DNA from: Pseudanabaena galeata CCNP1313
GTDB lineage: Bacteria; Cyanobacteriota; Cyanobacteriia; Pseudanabaenales; Pseudanabaenaceae
Direction of reading: 5' to 3'
DNA: 64,000 nucleotides
NCBI RefSeq assembly: GCF_029910235.1
Contig: NZ_CP112874.1
Span: forward strand, 434,001-498,000
The translations under genes were made by a program, and so were the position numbers. Below the pieces are notes generated by a model. That model did no database searches. It worked only from the letters and a program-made list of their open reading frames with translations, and had not been told where the DNA came from. Positions 1 through 7,579 of this stretch are shown here, one piece after another; within the stretch, counting starts at the first letter, position 1, and the number at the start of each line of letters is the position of its first letter.

Positions 1-627
1 CCCACGTAATTGCTTGGCATACCATTGGGAAACTGGATCTAATCCTGCTAGTTGACTAATCTCAATTCCATTATGTCCATGCTCTTTTCCTGAACTATGA
101 ATATATTCATCATTACCGATATAGATACCAACATGAGTTGCCTTTGTCGGATTCCCGAAAAAGATTAAATCACCGATTTGCATTTCCTCTAAAGTTACTG
201 CTTCTGCAAATGCTTCTTGTTGATAAGCATCACGCGGAATCGAAATACCAACCGAAGCAAAAGCTGCTTGCATCAATCCTGAACAATCATAATTGGGGGC
301 AACTGTCCCACCCCACAAATACTCATTGGGTGTTGCCATTGCTTGTCGGATAAAAGTGATGACATCGGGAAGGCGATCGCGTATTTCGCTAGCACTTAAA
401 GCGGGCGGTAAATTATCGATAAAACTTTGGCGATCGCTTAGTTCTAACTTCTCAACATCTTGACGATCAAGTAAGCCCGTATAGTTATCTTCTAGTAATT
501 GAATTTTTAGAAAACTTGGCTCAGATGATAGTACTTCTAGATATCTACCCTTTGCCATCTGCGTCGCAAGGCGATCGAGTTGGGGTGAATCATAAATATT
601 AATATCAGCCAAACTGCGATAAATCAT
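1..627 (-). CDS. NlpC/P60 (C40) cysteine peptidase, C-terminus cut by window edge
   Basis: The reading frame runs from ATG at 625-627 to the window edge without a stop (209 codons). Residues about 85-209 are an NlpC/P60 domain: YDCSG carries the presumed catalytic Cys115, HVGIYIG supplies His165, and His177 in EYIHSSG fits the third polar position. Residues 1-75 look like an SH3-type cell-wall-binding region, as in cyanobacterial C40 endopeptidases. I see no signal peptide. Enzymes of this family cleave the gamma-D-Glu to diamino acid bond in peptidoglycan stem peptides. The gene lies 2 nt downstream of the toxin gene on the same strand, so it may be co-transcribed. The fold assignment is firm; the physiological role (remodelling or recycling) is inferred. 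Confidence 0.85.
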   Translation of the reverse strand, partial: MIYRSLADINIYDSPQLDRLATQMAKGRYLEVLSSEPSFLKIQLLEDNYTGLLDRQDVEKLELSDRQSFIDNLPPALSASEIRDRLPDVITFIRQAMATPNEYLWGGTVAPNYDCSGLMQAAFASVGISIPRDAYQQEAFAEAVTLEEMQIGDLIFFGNPTKATHVGIYIGNDEYIHSSGKEHGHNGIEISQLAGLDPVSQWYAKQLRG

Positions 628-629
628 AA

Positions 630-983
630 CTAGATCCCAAGGGTATGTCTCAAAGCTTGATCAATTTCAGTCGTTGGCAGTGAGCCGATTACATTGTGAA
701 TTGCGGAAGTCGTGATCGTTGTCAGGTTATCGGTCATTACCACTGAGTCAGTGAGCAAACCTGATTGTTTTCCTGCGATCGTGTTCAACATTACCAAGAC
801 TCGACTAGGATGAATACTCCTGATCATCCGACTCGTAATCATCGCCACCACTATTTGTGGCAGTCCTGTTTGCAAGTTATCAGCTTGGACAATTATTGCT
901 GGTCTTGTTTTAGCTGTAGTCAAATTTGAGTTGGGGAAAACTACAAGAACAACATCTCCACGTTTAATGTTTTTTGGCGGCAT
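630..983 (-). CDS. PemK/MazF-family toxin (endoribonuclease)
   Basis: This 117-residue protein has the PemK/MazF pattern: RGDVVLVVFP at the N-terminus, TRPAIIVQAD with Arg27, and an ITSR segment with Thr50, the positions used by MazF-type mRNA interferases. Its length is typical of the family. The start overlaps the end of the upstream small gene by 20 nt, the classic antitoxin-then-toxin arrangement with translational coupling. The predicted role is ribosome-independent RNA cleavage when the antitoxin is lost. Sequence specificity cannot be read from the protein. Autoregulation by the antitoxin-toxin complex is usual for the family, but no operator was identified here. Confidence 0.85.
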   Translation of the reverse strand: MPPKNIKRGDVVLVVFPNSNLTTAKTRPAIIVQADNLQTGLPQIVVAMITSRMIRSIHPSRVLVMLNTIAGKQSGLLTDSVVMTDNLTTITTSAIHNVIGSLPTTEIDQALRHTLGI

Positions 984-1212
984 CGTAATTATCGTAAATA
1001 CTCATTTCGGGGCTATCCCACTCTTCAGCAAAAGTAAATAAACTAGCTCTTAATATCTGTGCGTCGGCTCTATTAATGCCAAGGGATTCTAAATTAATCT
1101 CATCTGACTTTAGAAATGTAACGATAACTTTTGTGCCTTCGGGTATGCCTGTGGGTAGATCGGTGATCTTGATCTGTCCATTACGGTAGAGACCTTCAAA
1201 ACTGGTGAGCAT
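964..1212 (-). CDS. Antitoxin partner of the PemK/MazF toxin
   Basis: This 82-residue protein begins MLTSFEGLYRNGQIKI, a short beta-rich module of the kind seen in cyanobacterial antitoxins paired with PemK or VapC toxins. It continues with PEGTKVIVTFL and ends in an acidic tail with the WDSPEMSIYDNYD segment that probably wraps the toxin. It precedes the toxin and overlaps it by 20 nt. The start at 1210-1212 is the only ATG that keeps the conserved N-terminus. The antitoxin role rests on gene pairing and overall form rather than on a DNA-binding motif I can prove. Confidence 0.75.
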   Translation of the reverse strand: MLTSFEGLYRNGQIKITDLPTGIPEGTKVIVTFLKSDEINLESLGINRADAQILRASLFTFAEEWDSPEMSIYDNYDAAKKH

Positions 1213-1249
1213 AGCGAACTATTCCATGATTTTGGAGCGACGTTATCTC

Positions 1250-1306
1250 TTAAGATACCAAAAAGAGAGGCGGCGCTTCGCGCCGCCTCTCTTTTTGGTA
1301 TCTTAA
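1250..1306. repeat. Perfect palindrome, family-A-type hairpin
   Basis: Two 27-nt arms around a TTC loop, with the core GGCGGCGC-TTC-GCGCCGCC. It lies between the antitoxin start and the next plus-strand gene, so it is in the upstream region of both. No outer TATAGC ends are visible, which suggests a trimmed copy. Confidence 0.85.
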
Positions 1307-1401
1307 AACAATTAGTACGAACTACGGGTTGCATTATCATACTTTGCTGCTAGTATGTGTGCATCAAAATTGAAAACTTATAAAGTGAGCTAGCAATAGC
1401 C

Positions 1402-2028
1402 GTGACCGTGCAGCTTCCCCCCCTTCCCGAAATTCATCACCCTAAGATTCAGGCGCTTTTCCAGAAGAGCGATCGCGAACTCGTGACGCTATTTCAAAGA
1501 CATCCTGAAGAGGGTCAATATTTTGCAGCGATTTTTTGTCGCTATGGACAGGTGCTATATACCTTAATCGGTACAGCAACGCGATCTCCAGTGCAGTCAG
1601 ACTACTTATTTGTAAAGACTTGGGAATATATCTACCACGAGATGCGAGTGCTAGACTTGCGGGCTAACAAACCGCATCTATCTTTGCAAAGTTGGCTGAT
1701 TAATATTGCCGCGATGATGATCAATCGTGCCGAAGTCCCACCCGTTGAAGACATTCAATATTCTCTCAAAGATACACCGCCCGTATTTTGGTGCTACCTT
1801 AATCAAGCGTTAAATCAAATGGCTGGTAACCTACGTCTGATACTATTGTTGTCTCAAACTTTTCAATGGAGCCATACGCGCATCGCAGCTTACTTACATG
1901 CTGAAGGCGAAAACATCTCTGCTAGTGATGTTAAGCAGCTTCTAGTCAAGGCTTATCACGCCTTAGAAGAGGCCCTTCCCGAAGATATCCGAGACATTTA
2001 CCTAGCTCAAAACGCTGTTACTGCCTGA
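1402..2028 (+). CDS. Sigma-70-family-like protein
   Basis: A 208-residue soluble protein starting at GTG 1402 (a second in-frame GTG lies two codons on). It resembles a short cyanobacterial family annotated as sigma-70-like: an N-terminal helical region (residues 20-90) in the position of region 2, a linker rich in Pro and Glu, and a C-terminal region (about 130-200) with the spacing of a region-4 helix-turn-helix, including the segment WSHTRIAAYLHAEGENISASDV. The canonical -10-binding residues are not obvious, so promoter recognition is uncertain. It is followed after 13 nt by a membrane-anchored SPOR protein, suggesting an operon. It is not a typical housekeeping sigma factor; the family call comes from general resemblance. 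Confidence 0.6.
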   Translation: MTVQLPPLPEIHHPKIQALFQKSDRELVTLFQRHPEEGQYFAAIFCRYGQVLYTLIGTATRSPVQSDYLFVKTWEYIYHEMRVLDLRANKPHLSLQSWLINIAAMMINRAEVPPVEDIQYSLKDTPPVFWCYLNQALNQMAGNLRLILLLSQTFQWSHTRIAAYLHAEGENISASDVKQLLVKAYHALEEALPEDIRDIYLAQNAVTA

Positions 2029-2041
2029 GGTAAAGATTATT

Positions 2042-3646
2042 ATGCAAACATTGAGTCCCACCATCTCTCCAACGATTTCTAAAACAAGCAACCAAAGAGT
2101 CACTAATTCAGAGACTGATCTTTTGCCTGCGATCGCTCAGTCTTCAGGCTTGCAAACAGCGTTGGCTGGTTTGGATGCGAGCCTCAATGATGAGCTAGAT
2201 CGTTATCGCCATTGGCAAGCCAATGGTCAGACTATTTCCTACCTCAATCCCTTTAGACCCCGTGCTGTCTCGACTCAATCGATTTGGACTTCACCAAGTT
2301 TATCCGATGCACTCTCCCCGATCGCTCCAATTGTTGATCCAACGACTAATGGCGATCGACGGACGATCCAAATGCCTGTAATGCCACCTATAGGCTCAGG
2401 AGCATCTACAAATTCATCAATCAATATATCTACTGCTGAGTTACATAACTTCCAAGGGCTAGAAGCTCTCCAGAGTCTTGAGAATTTGTATGATGCTGGT
2501 GTAGAGCCAGATTTACCCTATGCTCAAGACATGAATGGCTATGGTGAAGCCACGAGCGGTAGTCTGAATTCGCCGACAATGGCAAAAATACCTACCCCTG
2601 ACGATGATGACATTCTCCAAAGTTTTGCCAATGATTATGCAGATCACTATCAGGAATCCGTTGATCAAGAGTCTGCTTATCCGATTCCTAATGCACCACC
2701 TGAAAAGAGTGCCTTACGCAGTTTAATGAATCCCGTGGGGATTATTTCACTGTTGTTATTGCTCTGCTCTAGTGCCGCGATCGGCTATCTGATGGTTGAC
2801 CCATCGGGTGTAATGAAGATTTTTAAACCTGAAACAAAACCAAAAGCAGCTCAAACCGATGGCAAAAATGCAGATTTAGGCAGCGATATTAACTTGCAAA
2901 ATCAGCAGAAAGCCAATGATACAGGCATATCTTTTGTCCCTTTTGCTGGCGATAAGCCTGAATTAGCTAGCAAAGCCCCAGCCAATCCTGCGATCGCTCC
3001 CAAAAATCCCTTAGCTAACCCATCAACGAAGCCATCAAGTTTGTTCGCTCCAAATAGTGCCTTTGTGCCAACTACACCCTTGCGAACCGTGCCGTCAACT
3101 TCGTTACCGCCCATTTCCGTTGCGCCACTACCACCCGCATTAGCTCCAGCACCCGTAGAACGTAGCTATACTCCACCTGTAAGTAGAAGGAATTACGAAT
3201 CGGCTCCTGCTCCTGCAAGATCCTCTAGAGCGCCTGCTCCACGACCTGCGACTAGTAGGGCTACTCCTGCTCCTGCTCCTGCTCCTAGTACAGCTAGAGC
3301 AACTTCTCCAACATCTGCCACAGCACCTACCCCAACATCCGTAAGTCGTGCTAACACAAATTCTGTCGCGCCCACGACTGTGTATGTTACCCCACGCCCA
3401 AATACTGCGGTCAAGTATGCTGCTCCCATATCATCGGCTCCAGCCCCCGCAGTTTCCGCACCAGTTAGTAGCTATCGTGTAGTTGTGGAAAATAGCTATG
3501 CAGCTAGCGCTCAGCAAATTGAACGGGATGCTTATGTGCGCCCTAGTGACGGACGAGTGCAGATTGGCTCTTATCGAGATCCTAATGCGGCTCAGCAACG
3601 GATTGAGCAGTTGCGTCGTCAAGGTATTCCAGCCAGAATTGAATAA
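2042..3646 (+). CDS. Single-pass membrane protein with C-terminal SPOR domain
   Basis: 534 residues with a cytoplasmic N-terminal region of about 230 residues (acidic, low complexity), one membrane helix at about 233-253 (GIISLLLLLCSSAAIGYLMV), a long Pro/Ala/Ser/Thr-rich periplasmic stretch (about 300-480) with APAPAPAP-type runs, and a C-terminal SPOR segment ending GRVQIGSYRDPNAAQQRIEQ and so on. SPOR domains bind denuded glycan strands, often at division sites, so a cell-wall or septum role is likely. It follows the sigma-like gene by 13 nt. The membrane topology resembles an anti-sigma or regulator protein, but no anti-sigma motif is recognisable. Confidence 0.75.
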   Translation: MQTLSPTISPTISKTSNQRVTNSETDLLPAIAQSSGLQTALAGLDASLNDELDRYRHWQANGQTISYLNPFRPRAVSTQSIWTSPSLSDALSPIAPIVDPTTNGDRRTIQMPVMPPIGSGASTNSSINISTAELHNFQGLEALQSLENLYDAGVEPDLPYAQDMNGYGEATSGSLNSPTMAKIPTPDDDDILQSFANDYADHYQESVDQESAYPIPNAPPEKSALRSLMNPVGIISLLLLLCSSAAIGYLMVDPSGVMKIFKPETKPKAAQTDGKNADLGSDINLQNQQKANDTGISFVPFAGDKPELASKAPANPAIAPKNPLANPSTKPSSLFAPNSAFVPTTPLRTVPSTSLPPISVAPLPPALAPAPVERSYTPPVSRRNYESAPAPARSSRAPAPRPATSRATPAPAPAPSTARATSPTSATAPTPTSVSRANTNSVAPTTVYVTPRPNTAVKYAAPISSAPAPAVSAPVSSYRVVVENSYAASAQQIERDAYVRPSDGRVQIGSYRDPNAAQQRIEQLRRQGIPARIE

Positions 3647-3719
3647 GAATTGATAGATGGTGTAGCCGAATATCTGCGCCGTCTATCAAGGAGAAGTTAC
3701 TAGCGAAACGCAAAAATAT

Positions 3720-4070
3720 ATGCACTTTTTTTTCGATGCGATCGCCTGTGGTTTGTTGGCAGCCTTAACTTGGATAGGGCTGGTCTGGATGTCGCCTAAT
3801 CGCCCAATTGAGTCTGGAAAAGCTTGGGTGCAGGGGGGGGGACTGGTAGCGATCGCCAATATTTTTGTGTGGATTGCACTGGTAGGCTTAAACTTGCGAT
3901 GGGTTCCCCTATGGGCAATTTGCTTTTTAATAATTAATACGGCGATCGCCAGTTTAGTATTTCCGCTTTGTGAAGGGATTAAAATTCCGCGTATTTGGGC
4001 TGTGGTAATTCATCCTCTAGTGATCGCGGGGATGGGGGTTTTGCTAGGTGGTGCAGTAGGTTTTTTATAG
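3720..4070 (+). CDS. Small integral membrane protein, unknown function
   Basis: 116 residues, nearly all hydrophobic, with three to four predicted membrane helices (about 5-24, 40-58, 62-82 and 95-115). I do not recognise the family. The coding region contains three HIP1-like GCGATCGC/GATCGCC sites, consistent with native chromosomal DNA. Its stop codon TAG (4068-4070) lies in the TATAG that begins the adjacent palindromic element, so the original C-terminus may have been different. The gene is 73 nt after the SPOR gene on the same strand and may be in the same transcript. Confidence 0.6.
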   Translation: MHFFFDAIACGLLAALTWIGLVWMSPNRPIESGKAWVQGGGLVAIANIFVWIALVGLNLRWVPLWAICFLIINTAIASLVFPLCEGIKIPRIWAVVIHPLVIAGMGVLLGGAVGFL

Positions 4071-4149
4071 TTGTCTTGTCCCGCTTGTCATAAAAACAAA
4101 GAAGAGAATGGCTGCTTCGCGCCGCCATTCTCTTCTTTGTAAGACAGCT
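4066..4149. mobile_element. Family-A-like miniature element, right end split by IS4
   Basis: The element starts TATAGTTGTCTT at 4066 and has a hairpin at 4096-4140 with arms ACAAAGAAGAGAATGGC/GCCATTCTCTTCTTTGT. Its right end, AAGACAGCTATA, is the inverted repeat of the left end but is interrupted after AAGACAGCT by the IS4 element. The rest resumes at 5291. Removing the IS restores a complete element. Confidence 0.75.
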
Positions 4150-5290
4150 CTTAGTACAGGACAAAAAGTTGCAAAAGTAGACAGGAAGGGGTTTTATAAA
4201 AGATAACCACATCACAAATAAAACCCCTATGAAAGAGATTAGCGTATTTTGCGAAAAGTTACATGAACATCTGCAATGGAATGGAGCAAGACTCTTATTT
4301 GTGTCGATGTTCCTGATCGCACTAATGCGAGTAAAGACAGTAAACCTAGCGGAAATCGCGACAGGATTTAGTGGAGAAGCCAAAGTCGAATCACACTATA
4401 AGCGGTTACAGAGATTTTTTCGAGAGTTTGAAGTGGACTATGAAAGCATCGCTTTAATGGTCGTCAAAGTGATGAAAATACCTGAACCATGGGTAATCAG
4501 TATCGACCGCACCGATTGGAGATTTGGTAAGACGGTATTTAATGTGCTGACATTGGGAGTAGTGCATCACGGTATCGCATTCCCGTTGGTCTGGATGATG
4601 CTGGACAAAAAAGGTAACTCGAACACCCGTGAACGTTGTGAATTGTGTAATCGATTTCTGGAAATATTTGGAGATCGCAAAATCGACTTTTTGACCGCAG
4701 ACCGAGAATTTGTGGGGGAAGAATGGTTTGATTACTTGCTGTGTGACCCATGTACCCACTTTCGTATCCGTATTCGCAAAAACACCTTGCTTGACGATGG
4801 GCAGAAGCAACTACGGGCTGACGTTTGTTTCCAAGATCTCCAAGTTGGTCAATCGAAAGTATTGTCTAAGCCGAGGCTTGTTTGGCAACATTGGCTCTAT
4901 ATTGCGGCAATGCGTCTGGAGGATGGCGATTTGTTAATTGTAGCAACCGCTCATGACCCTAATACCGCTATTGCTGACTATGCCAAACGTTGGGCGATTG
5001 AGACTTTGTTTGGCTGTTTTAAATCCCGTGGCTTTTGTTTGGAGGCTACTCACCTTCAAGCCCCTGAACGCCTTTCTAAACTTATTGCTTTACTCACCCT
5101 CGCTTTATGTTGGGCTTTTTCTTCGGGGCTTTGGCTTGCTCAGCTCAATCCCCTCAAACCTAAAAAGCACGGTCGCTTACCTAAAAGCATTTTTCGTCTT
5201 GGTTTTGATTTTCTGCGTCATATCATCTTTGACATCCATCTCAATTCCGAGGCTTTCTTCAACTCCATTAAATTTTTGTCCTGTACTTAG
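4150..5290 (+). mobile_element. Complete IS4-family insertion sequence, 1141 bp
   Basis: Terminal inverted repeats are 18 bp with one mismatch: CTTAGTACAGGACAAAAA at the left and the complement of CTAAGTACAGGACAAAAA at the right. The element is flanked by a 9-bp direct repeat AAGACAGCT (4141-4149 and 5291-5299), the expected target duplication. It carries one intact transposase gene. Terminal repeats, duplication and open reading frame are all intact, so the insertion is probably recent and may still be mobile. Confidence 0.92.
4229..5290 (+). CDS. IS4-family DDE transposase
   Basis: 353 residues, full length. The DDE catalytic residues can be placed: Asp in ISIDRTDW, Asp in FLTADREF, and Glu in the IS4-family YREK signature Y-x2-R-x3-E-x6-K read from YAKRWAIETLFGCFK. 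The N-terminal 80 residues are helical and probably bind the terminal repeats. The stop codon lies in the right terminal repeat, as is common in compact elements. A 300-bp copy of the 3' end occurs at 52457-52756 with only a few differences. ATG 4229 lies about 60 nt inside the left end. Confidence 0.93.
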   Translation: MKEISVFCEKLHEHLQWNGARLLFVSMFLIALMRVKTVNLAEIATGFSGEAKVESHYKRLQRFFREFEVDYESIALMVVKVMKIPEPWVISIDRTDWRFGKTVFNVLTLGVVHHGIAFPLVWMMLDKKGNSNTRERCELCNRFLEIFGDRKIDFLTADREFVGEEWFDYLLCDPCTHFRIRIRKNTLLDDGQKQLRADVCFQDLQVGQSKVLSKPRLVWQHWLYIAAMRLEDGDLLIVATAHDPNTAIADYAKRWAIETLFGCFKSRGFCLEATHLQAPERLSKLIALLTLALCWAFSSGLWLAQLNPLKPKKHGRLPKSIFRLGFDFLRHIIFDIHLNSEAFFNSIKFLSCT

Positions 5291-5302
5291 AAGACAGCTA
5301 TA

Positions 5303-5335
5303 TAAAAAAGGGAGTGCATAGCACTCCCTTTTTTA
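5303..5335. terminator. Bidirectional terminator-like hairpin
   Basis: Arms TAAAAAAGGGAGTGC and GCACTCCCTTTTTTA surround an ATA loop, giving a U-run in both directions. It ends the minus-strand gene at 5333, whose TAA stop is part of the arm. Confidence 0.75.
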
Positions 5336-5560
5336 TTTGATGGAAAAGTTAAGAAATATCAACATAACGCCAAAAGCTAGCATTCCCACTGCAAAAACTG
5401 ACAACGCGTTGGTAAATTGTTCGGAAAATTGCATTACTTCTGCGGCAATGACTTCTGGAGTCTTGTAGCGATCGGCCCACCAGAAATAACTTAGGGTAAA
5501 GGCGGCTCCTAAAAATAGGATGACAAATAAAGTAAAACCGATTAAAGGGGTATACACCAT
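5333..5560 (-). CDS. Small two-helix membrane protein, unknown function
   Basis: 75 residues with two membrane helices (about 6-28 and 50-72) separated by a polar loop (WADRYKTPEVIAAEVMQF). No family is recognised. A purine-rich GAGGAGTTGGAAGAAAT stretch lies just before the ATG at 5558-5560 and can serve as ribosome-binding site. The compact size and helix-loop-helix topology resemble small subunits of thylakoid complexes, but nothing in the sequence assigns it to one. The stop codon is inside the terminator arm. Confidence 0.6.
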   Translation of the reverse strand: MVYTPLIGFTLFVILFLGAAFTLSYFWWADRYKTPEVIAAEVMQFSEQFTNALSVFAVGMLAFGVMLIFLNFSIK

Positions 5561-5768
5561 ATTTCTTCCAACTCCTCTTTGGGATTTAAAAGTTTAGAAA
5601 TTGGCTAGCTATTTCTAAACTGGTATTAGTCTAGTCAAGACAAAGGCTGAGTTAGTAGCGATCGCTACTAGCCTAGTTGATAACTATTATCGGGCTTTAA
5701 TCAATCTTTTGTGTTTAGCTATATGTGAGCAATTGTTAAGTTCAATTACAAATCTAAACTCAAAAGAT

Positions 5769-5795
5769 AAGTGGCGGCGCTTCGCTCCGCCACTT
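5769..5795. repeat. GC-rich hairpin, family-A core
   Basis: AAGTGGCGGcgcttcgctCCGCCACTT; the arms pair over 9-12 nt. A shorter and more degenerate copy of the core seen at 29.4, 51.8 and 63.7 kb. Confidence 0.7.
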
Positions 5796-5821
5796 ACAGC
5801 GCTTTGCGCTCAAACCCAAAC

Positions 5822-5872
5822 CAAGAAAAATTTTGAAAGCGTTGCAAAGCAACGCTTTCAAAATTTTTCTTG
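5822..5872. repeat. Perfect 51-nt palindrome
   Basis: 24-nt arms from CAAGAAAAATTTTGAAAGCG meet around a three-base AAA loop. The GCGTTGC-type core is shared with the hairpin at 53462-53514, whose outer CAAGAAAA end is also shared, so the two are probably copies of one family. Confidence 0.8.
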
Positions 5873-6001
5873 TGTCTCGTTTGATCGGCAATTGCTGTAT
5901 CTGACTTACATTGCTATAGAAATAATCTGAGAAGTAATCCCAATTCACGAAAGTATGGCAACACTTTTGTGGATTAAAAACAAAACCCAGTAAGGGTTAA
6001 A

Positions 6002-6038
6002 CCAAGACACAAAATGGCGTAGCTATTTTGTGTCTTGG
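6002..6038. repeat. Hairpin, CCAAGACACAAAATGGC family
   Basis: Arms of 17 nt with one mismatch around GTA. The same motif and flanking text (AGGGTT upstream, TTGGTAT downstream) recur at 34349-34381. It lies just downstream of the minus-strand gene ending at 6049 and may act as its terminator. Confidence 0.7.
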
Positions 6039-6048
6039 TATGACCTCT

Positions 6049-6372
6049 TTAAAAAGCCTTTTGTACCCTTTTCACGAGGTTACTTGATGTTCGGTTATCT
6101 GGCCCTGCTACAGCAAAGAAAACAACTCCTCGTTTTGCTTCACAGCGTATTGAGACACTGTAATTACCATTGACTCCGAAGGCTCCATTAGCGAGTGGTT
6201 CAAAGTTACTATCGAATCCAGAATCTTGGGCTGCTATTTCTGCTCTTCTAATACAAGCATCTTGACTGATCGAGATATATTTGACGTGATTAAAAATAAT
6301 TGGATATTGTGCTACAGCCATGGCAGGAAAGGCAAACACACTCAAGACTGGTAATAGTTTTAGATAGTTCAT
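6049..6372 (-). CDS. Small secreted protein, unknown function
   Basis: About 107 residues. A signal peptide is clear: a short basic start, the hydrophobic core LLPVLSVFAFPAM and the AVA-Q cleavage site. The mature part has two cysteines (in QDACIRR and SIRCEAKRG) placed to form one disulfide. I prefer the ATG at 6372; an upstream TTG at 6384 would add four residues. A conserved cyanobacterial periplasmic family is likely, but I cannot name it. It stands alone between a repeat-rich spacer and prmA. Confidence 0.55.
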   Translation of the reverse strand: MNYLKLLPVLSVFAFPAMAVAQYPIIFNHVKYISISQDACIRRAEIAAQDSGFDSNFEPLANGAFGVNGNYSVSIRCEAKRGVVFFAVAGPDNRTSSNLVKRVQKAF

Positions 6373-6452
6373 AGGGATTCTCAATATTGATTTTTGCTTG
6401 GTCTCTTAATTAAAAAGCGTATCTCTAACTTTCGCTTTATACTCAAATTTTA

Positions 6453-7406
6453 TTAACGATCGCGAATACGATAAGCGATCGCGATCCATTCGTTCATGTG
6501 AACGTGATCACATTGTTCAAACCCTGCTTCGATCATCGCCTGAGTTACATCTTCGGCGCGATCGCTGGTATAACCTGCGGTAATTAAGGTTCCTGAATGG
6601 GTAGAAGTATTACGTAGAGCCTTATAAAATTCGGTGGCAAGGGAAATATGAACTCGCGCAAAAATATTCGCAACGATCAGATCGAATTGTCCATTAGCTT
6701 GAACTTCAGGAACAGACTCAATGCTATCACCACCCATCCAATGTCCTAGTTGGCTAGCACTGCCGAGGCTCGCGCATGTGACTGTAACCTTCTGTAAGAC
6801 TTGGTTGCGTTCCACTGCGTCCTGAGTAGCGGCTACGGCGATGCGATCATTATCAATTGCCAAAACTGTCGCCCCAAGTTTTGCTAGAGCTACACTGAGA
6901 ATCCCTGAACCAGAGCCAAGATCGAGAGTATGAAGTGATGGCTGAGTATGACGTTCTATTAGTTTCAAACTCAGGATCGTGGCAGGATGCAGTCCGCTGC
7001 CAAAGGCAAAACTATTTTGAAGACGGAGAATAATCTCTTGGGAATTGCCAGCTTGATAGTCAACATCAGCCGATAGAATCACAAAGCGATCGCCTATACG
7101 CCGTATCAAAGAATTTTCAGGATTCTGTTCTCTTTGAGATGGCTTTTGTTCAACAATAAAGGTTTGCAATTCACTGGTCATGCCCGTGCGATGGAGTGGC
7201 TTCAGCAGATCCGCGATCGCATCTATACGTTGATGAATTTGAGCATCTTCAAGTAGGTACATTTGAATTATAAATGTCCATTGAGGATTATGATCGCGAT
7301 ATTCGCTGATGTGCATATCTTCAGCAGCGATCGCCTTGGCGAGTAATGTACAAATCCAATCAACGGCTTCGTTGGTGGTATCAAGTCTCAATTCTATCCA
7401 TGACAT
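6453..7406 (-). CDS. prmA: Ribosomal protein L11 methyltransferase
   Basis: 317 residues, the usual length for PrmA. The N-terminal substrate-recognition domain occupies about 1-110. The Rossmann methyltransferase domain follows with the family hallmark FAFGSGLHPATILSLKLIE, the SAM-binding loop DLGSGSGILSVALAKLGA, an acidic AIDNDRIAV strand, and LIVANIFARV in place of the catalytic-loop motif. The enzyme trimethylates residues of ribosomal protein L11 in the cytoplasm. The insert around residues 200-225 (SLGSASQLGHWMGGDS) is longer than in E. coli PrmA but occurs in cyanobacterial forms. It is transcribed divergently from the adhesin gene. Confidence 0.92.
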   Translation of the reverse strand: MSWIELRLDTTNEAVDWICTLLAKAIAAEDMHISEYRDHNPQWTFIIQMYLLEDAQIHQRIDAIADLLKPLHRTGMTSELQTFIVEQKPSQREQNPENSLIRRIGDRFVILSADVDYQAGNSQEIILRLQNSFAFGSGLHPATILSLKLIERHTQPSLHTLDLGSGSGILSVALAKLGATVLAIDNDRIAVAATQDAVERNQVLQKVTVTCASLGSASQLGHWMGGDSIESVPEVQANGQFDLIVANIFARVHISLATEFYKALRNTSTHSGTLITAGYTSDRAEDVTQAMIEAGFEQCDHVHMNEWIAIAYRIRDR

Positions 7407-7449
7407 AATTATTGCTCAGTATCTGATTTACTAACCTATATCCAGCAAG

Positions 7450-7478
7450 TTATTTACAGCATAAAGCGCTGTAAATAA
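7450..7478. repeat. Hairpin between prmA and the adhesin
   Basis: TTATTTACAGC and GCTGTAAATAA pair over 11 nt. A second imperfect pairing (TTACTCCC with GGGAGTAA, about 7483-7521) follows. Both lie in the divergent promoter region. Confidence 0.5.
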
Positions 7479-7579
7479 TGAGTTACTCCCTTCCCAGTAA
7501 TTCTTGGATGGAAAGGGAGTAAGCATTTAAATAAATTGCTGTATGCTAGACAAATTAGTATGGGAGTATATCTCAAAAT

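Larger units (their letters stand above)
5561..6048. other. Gene-free spacer with three palindromes
   Basis: No convincing gene. Hairpins occur at 5769-5795, 5822-5872 and 6002-6038. Short open frames here are translations of the palindromes. Confidence 0.6.
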
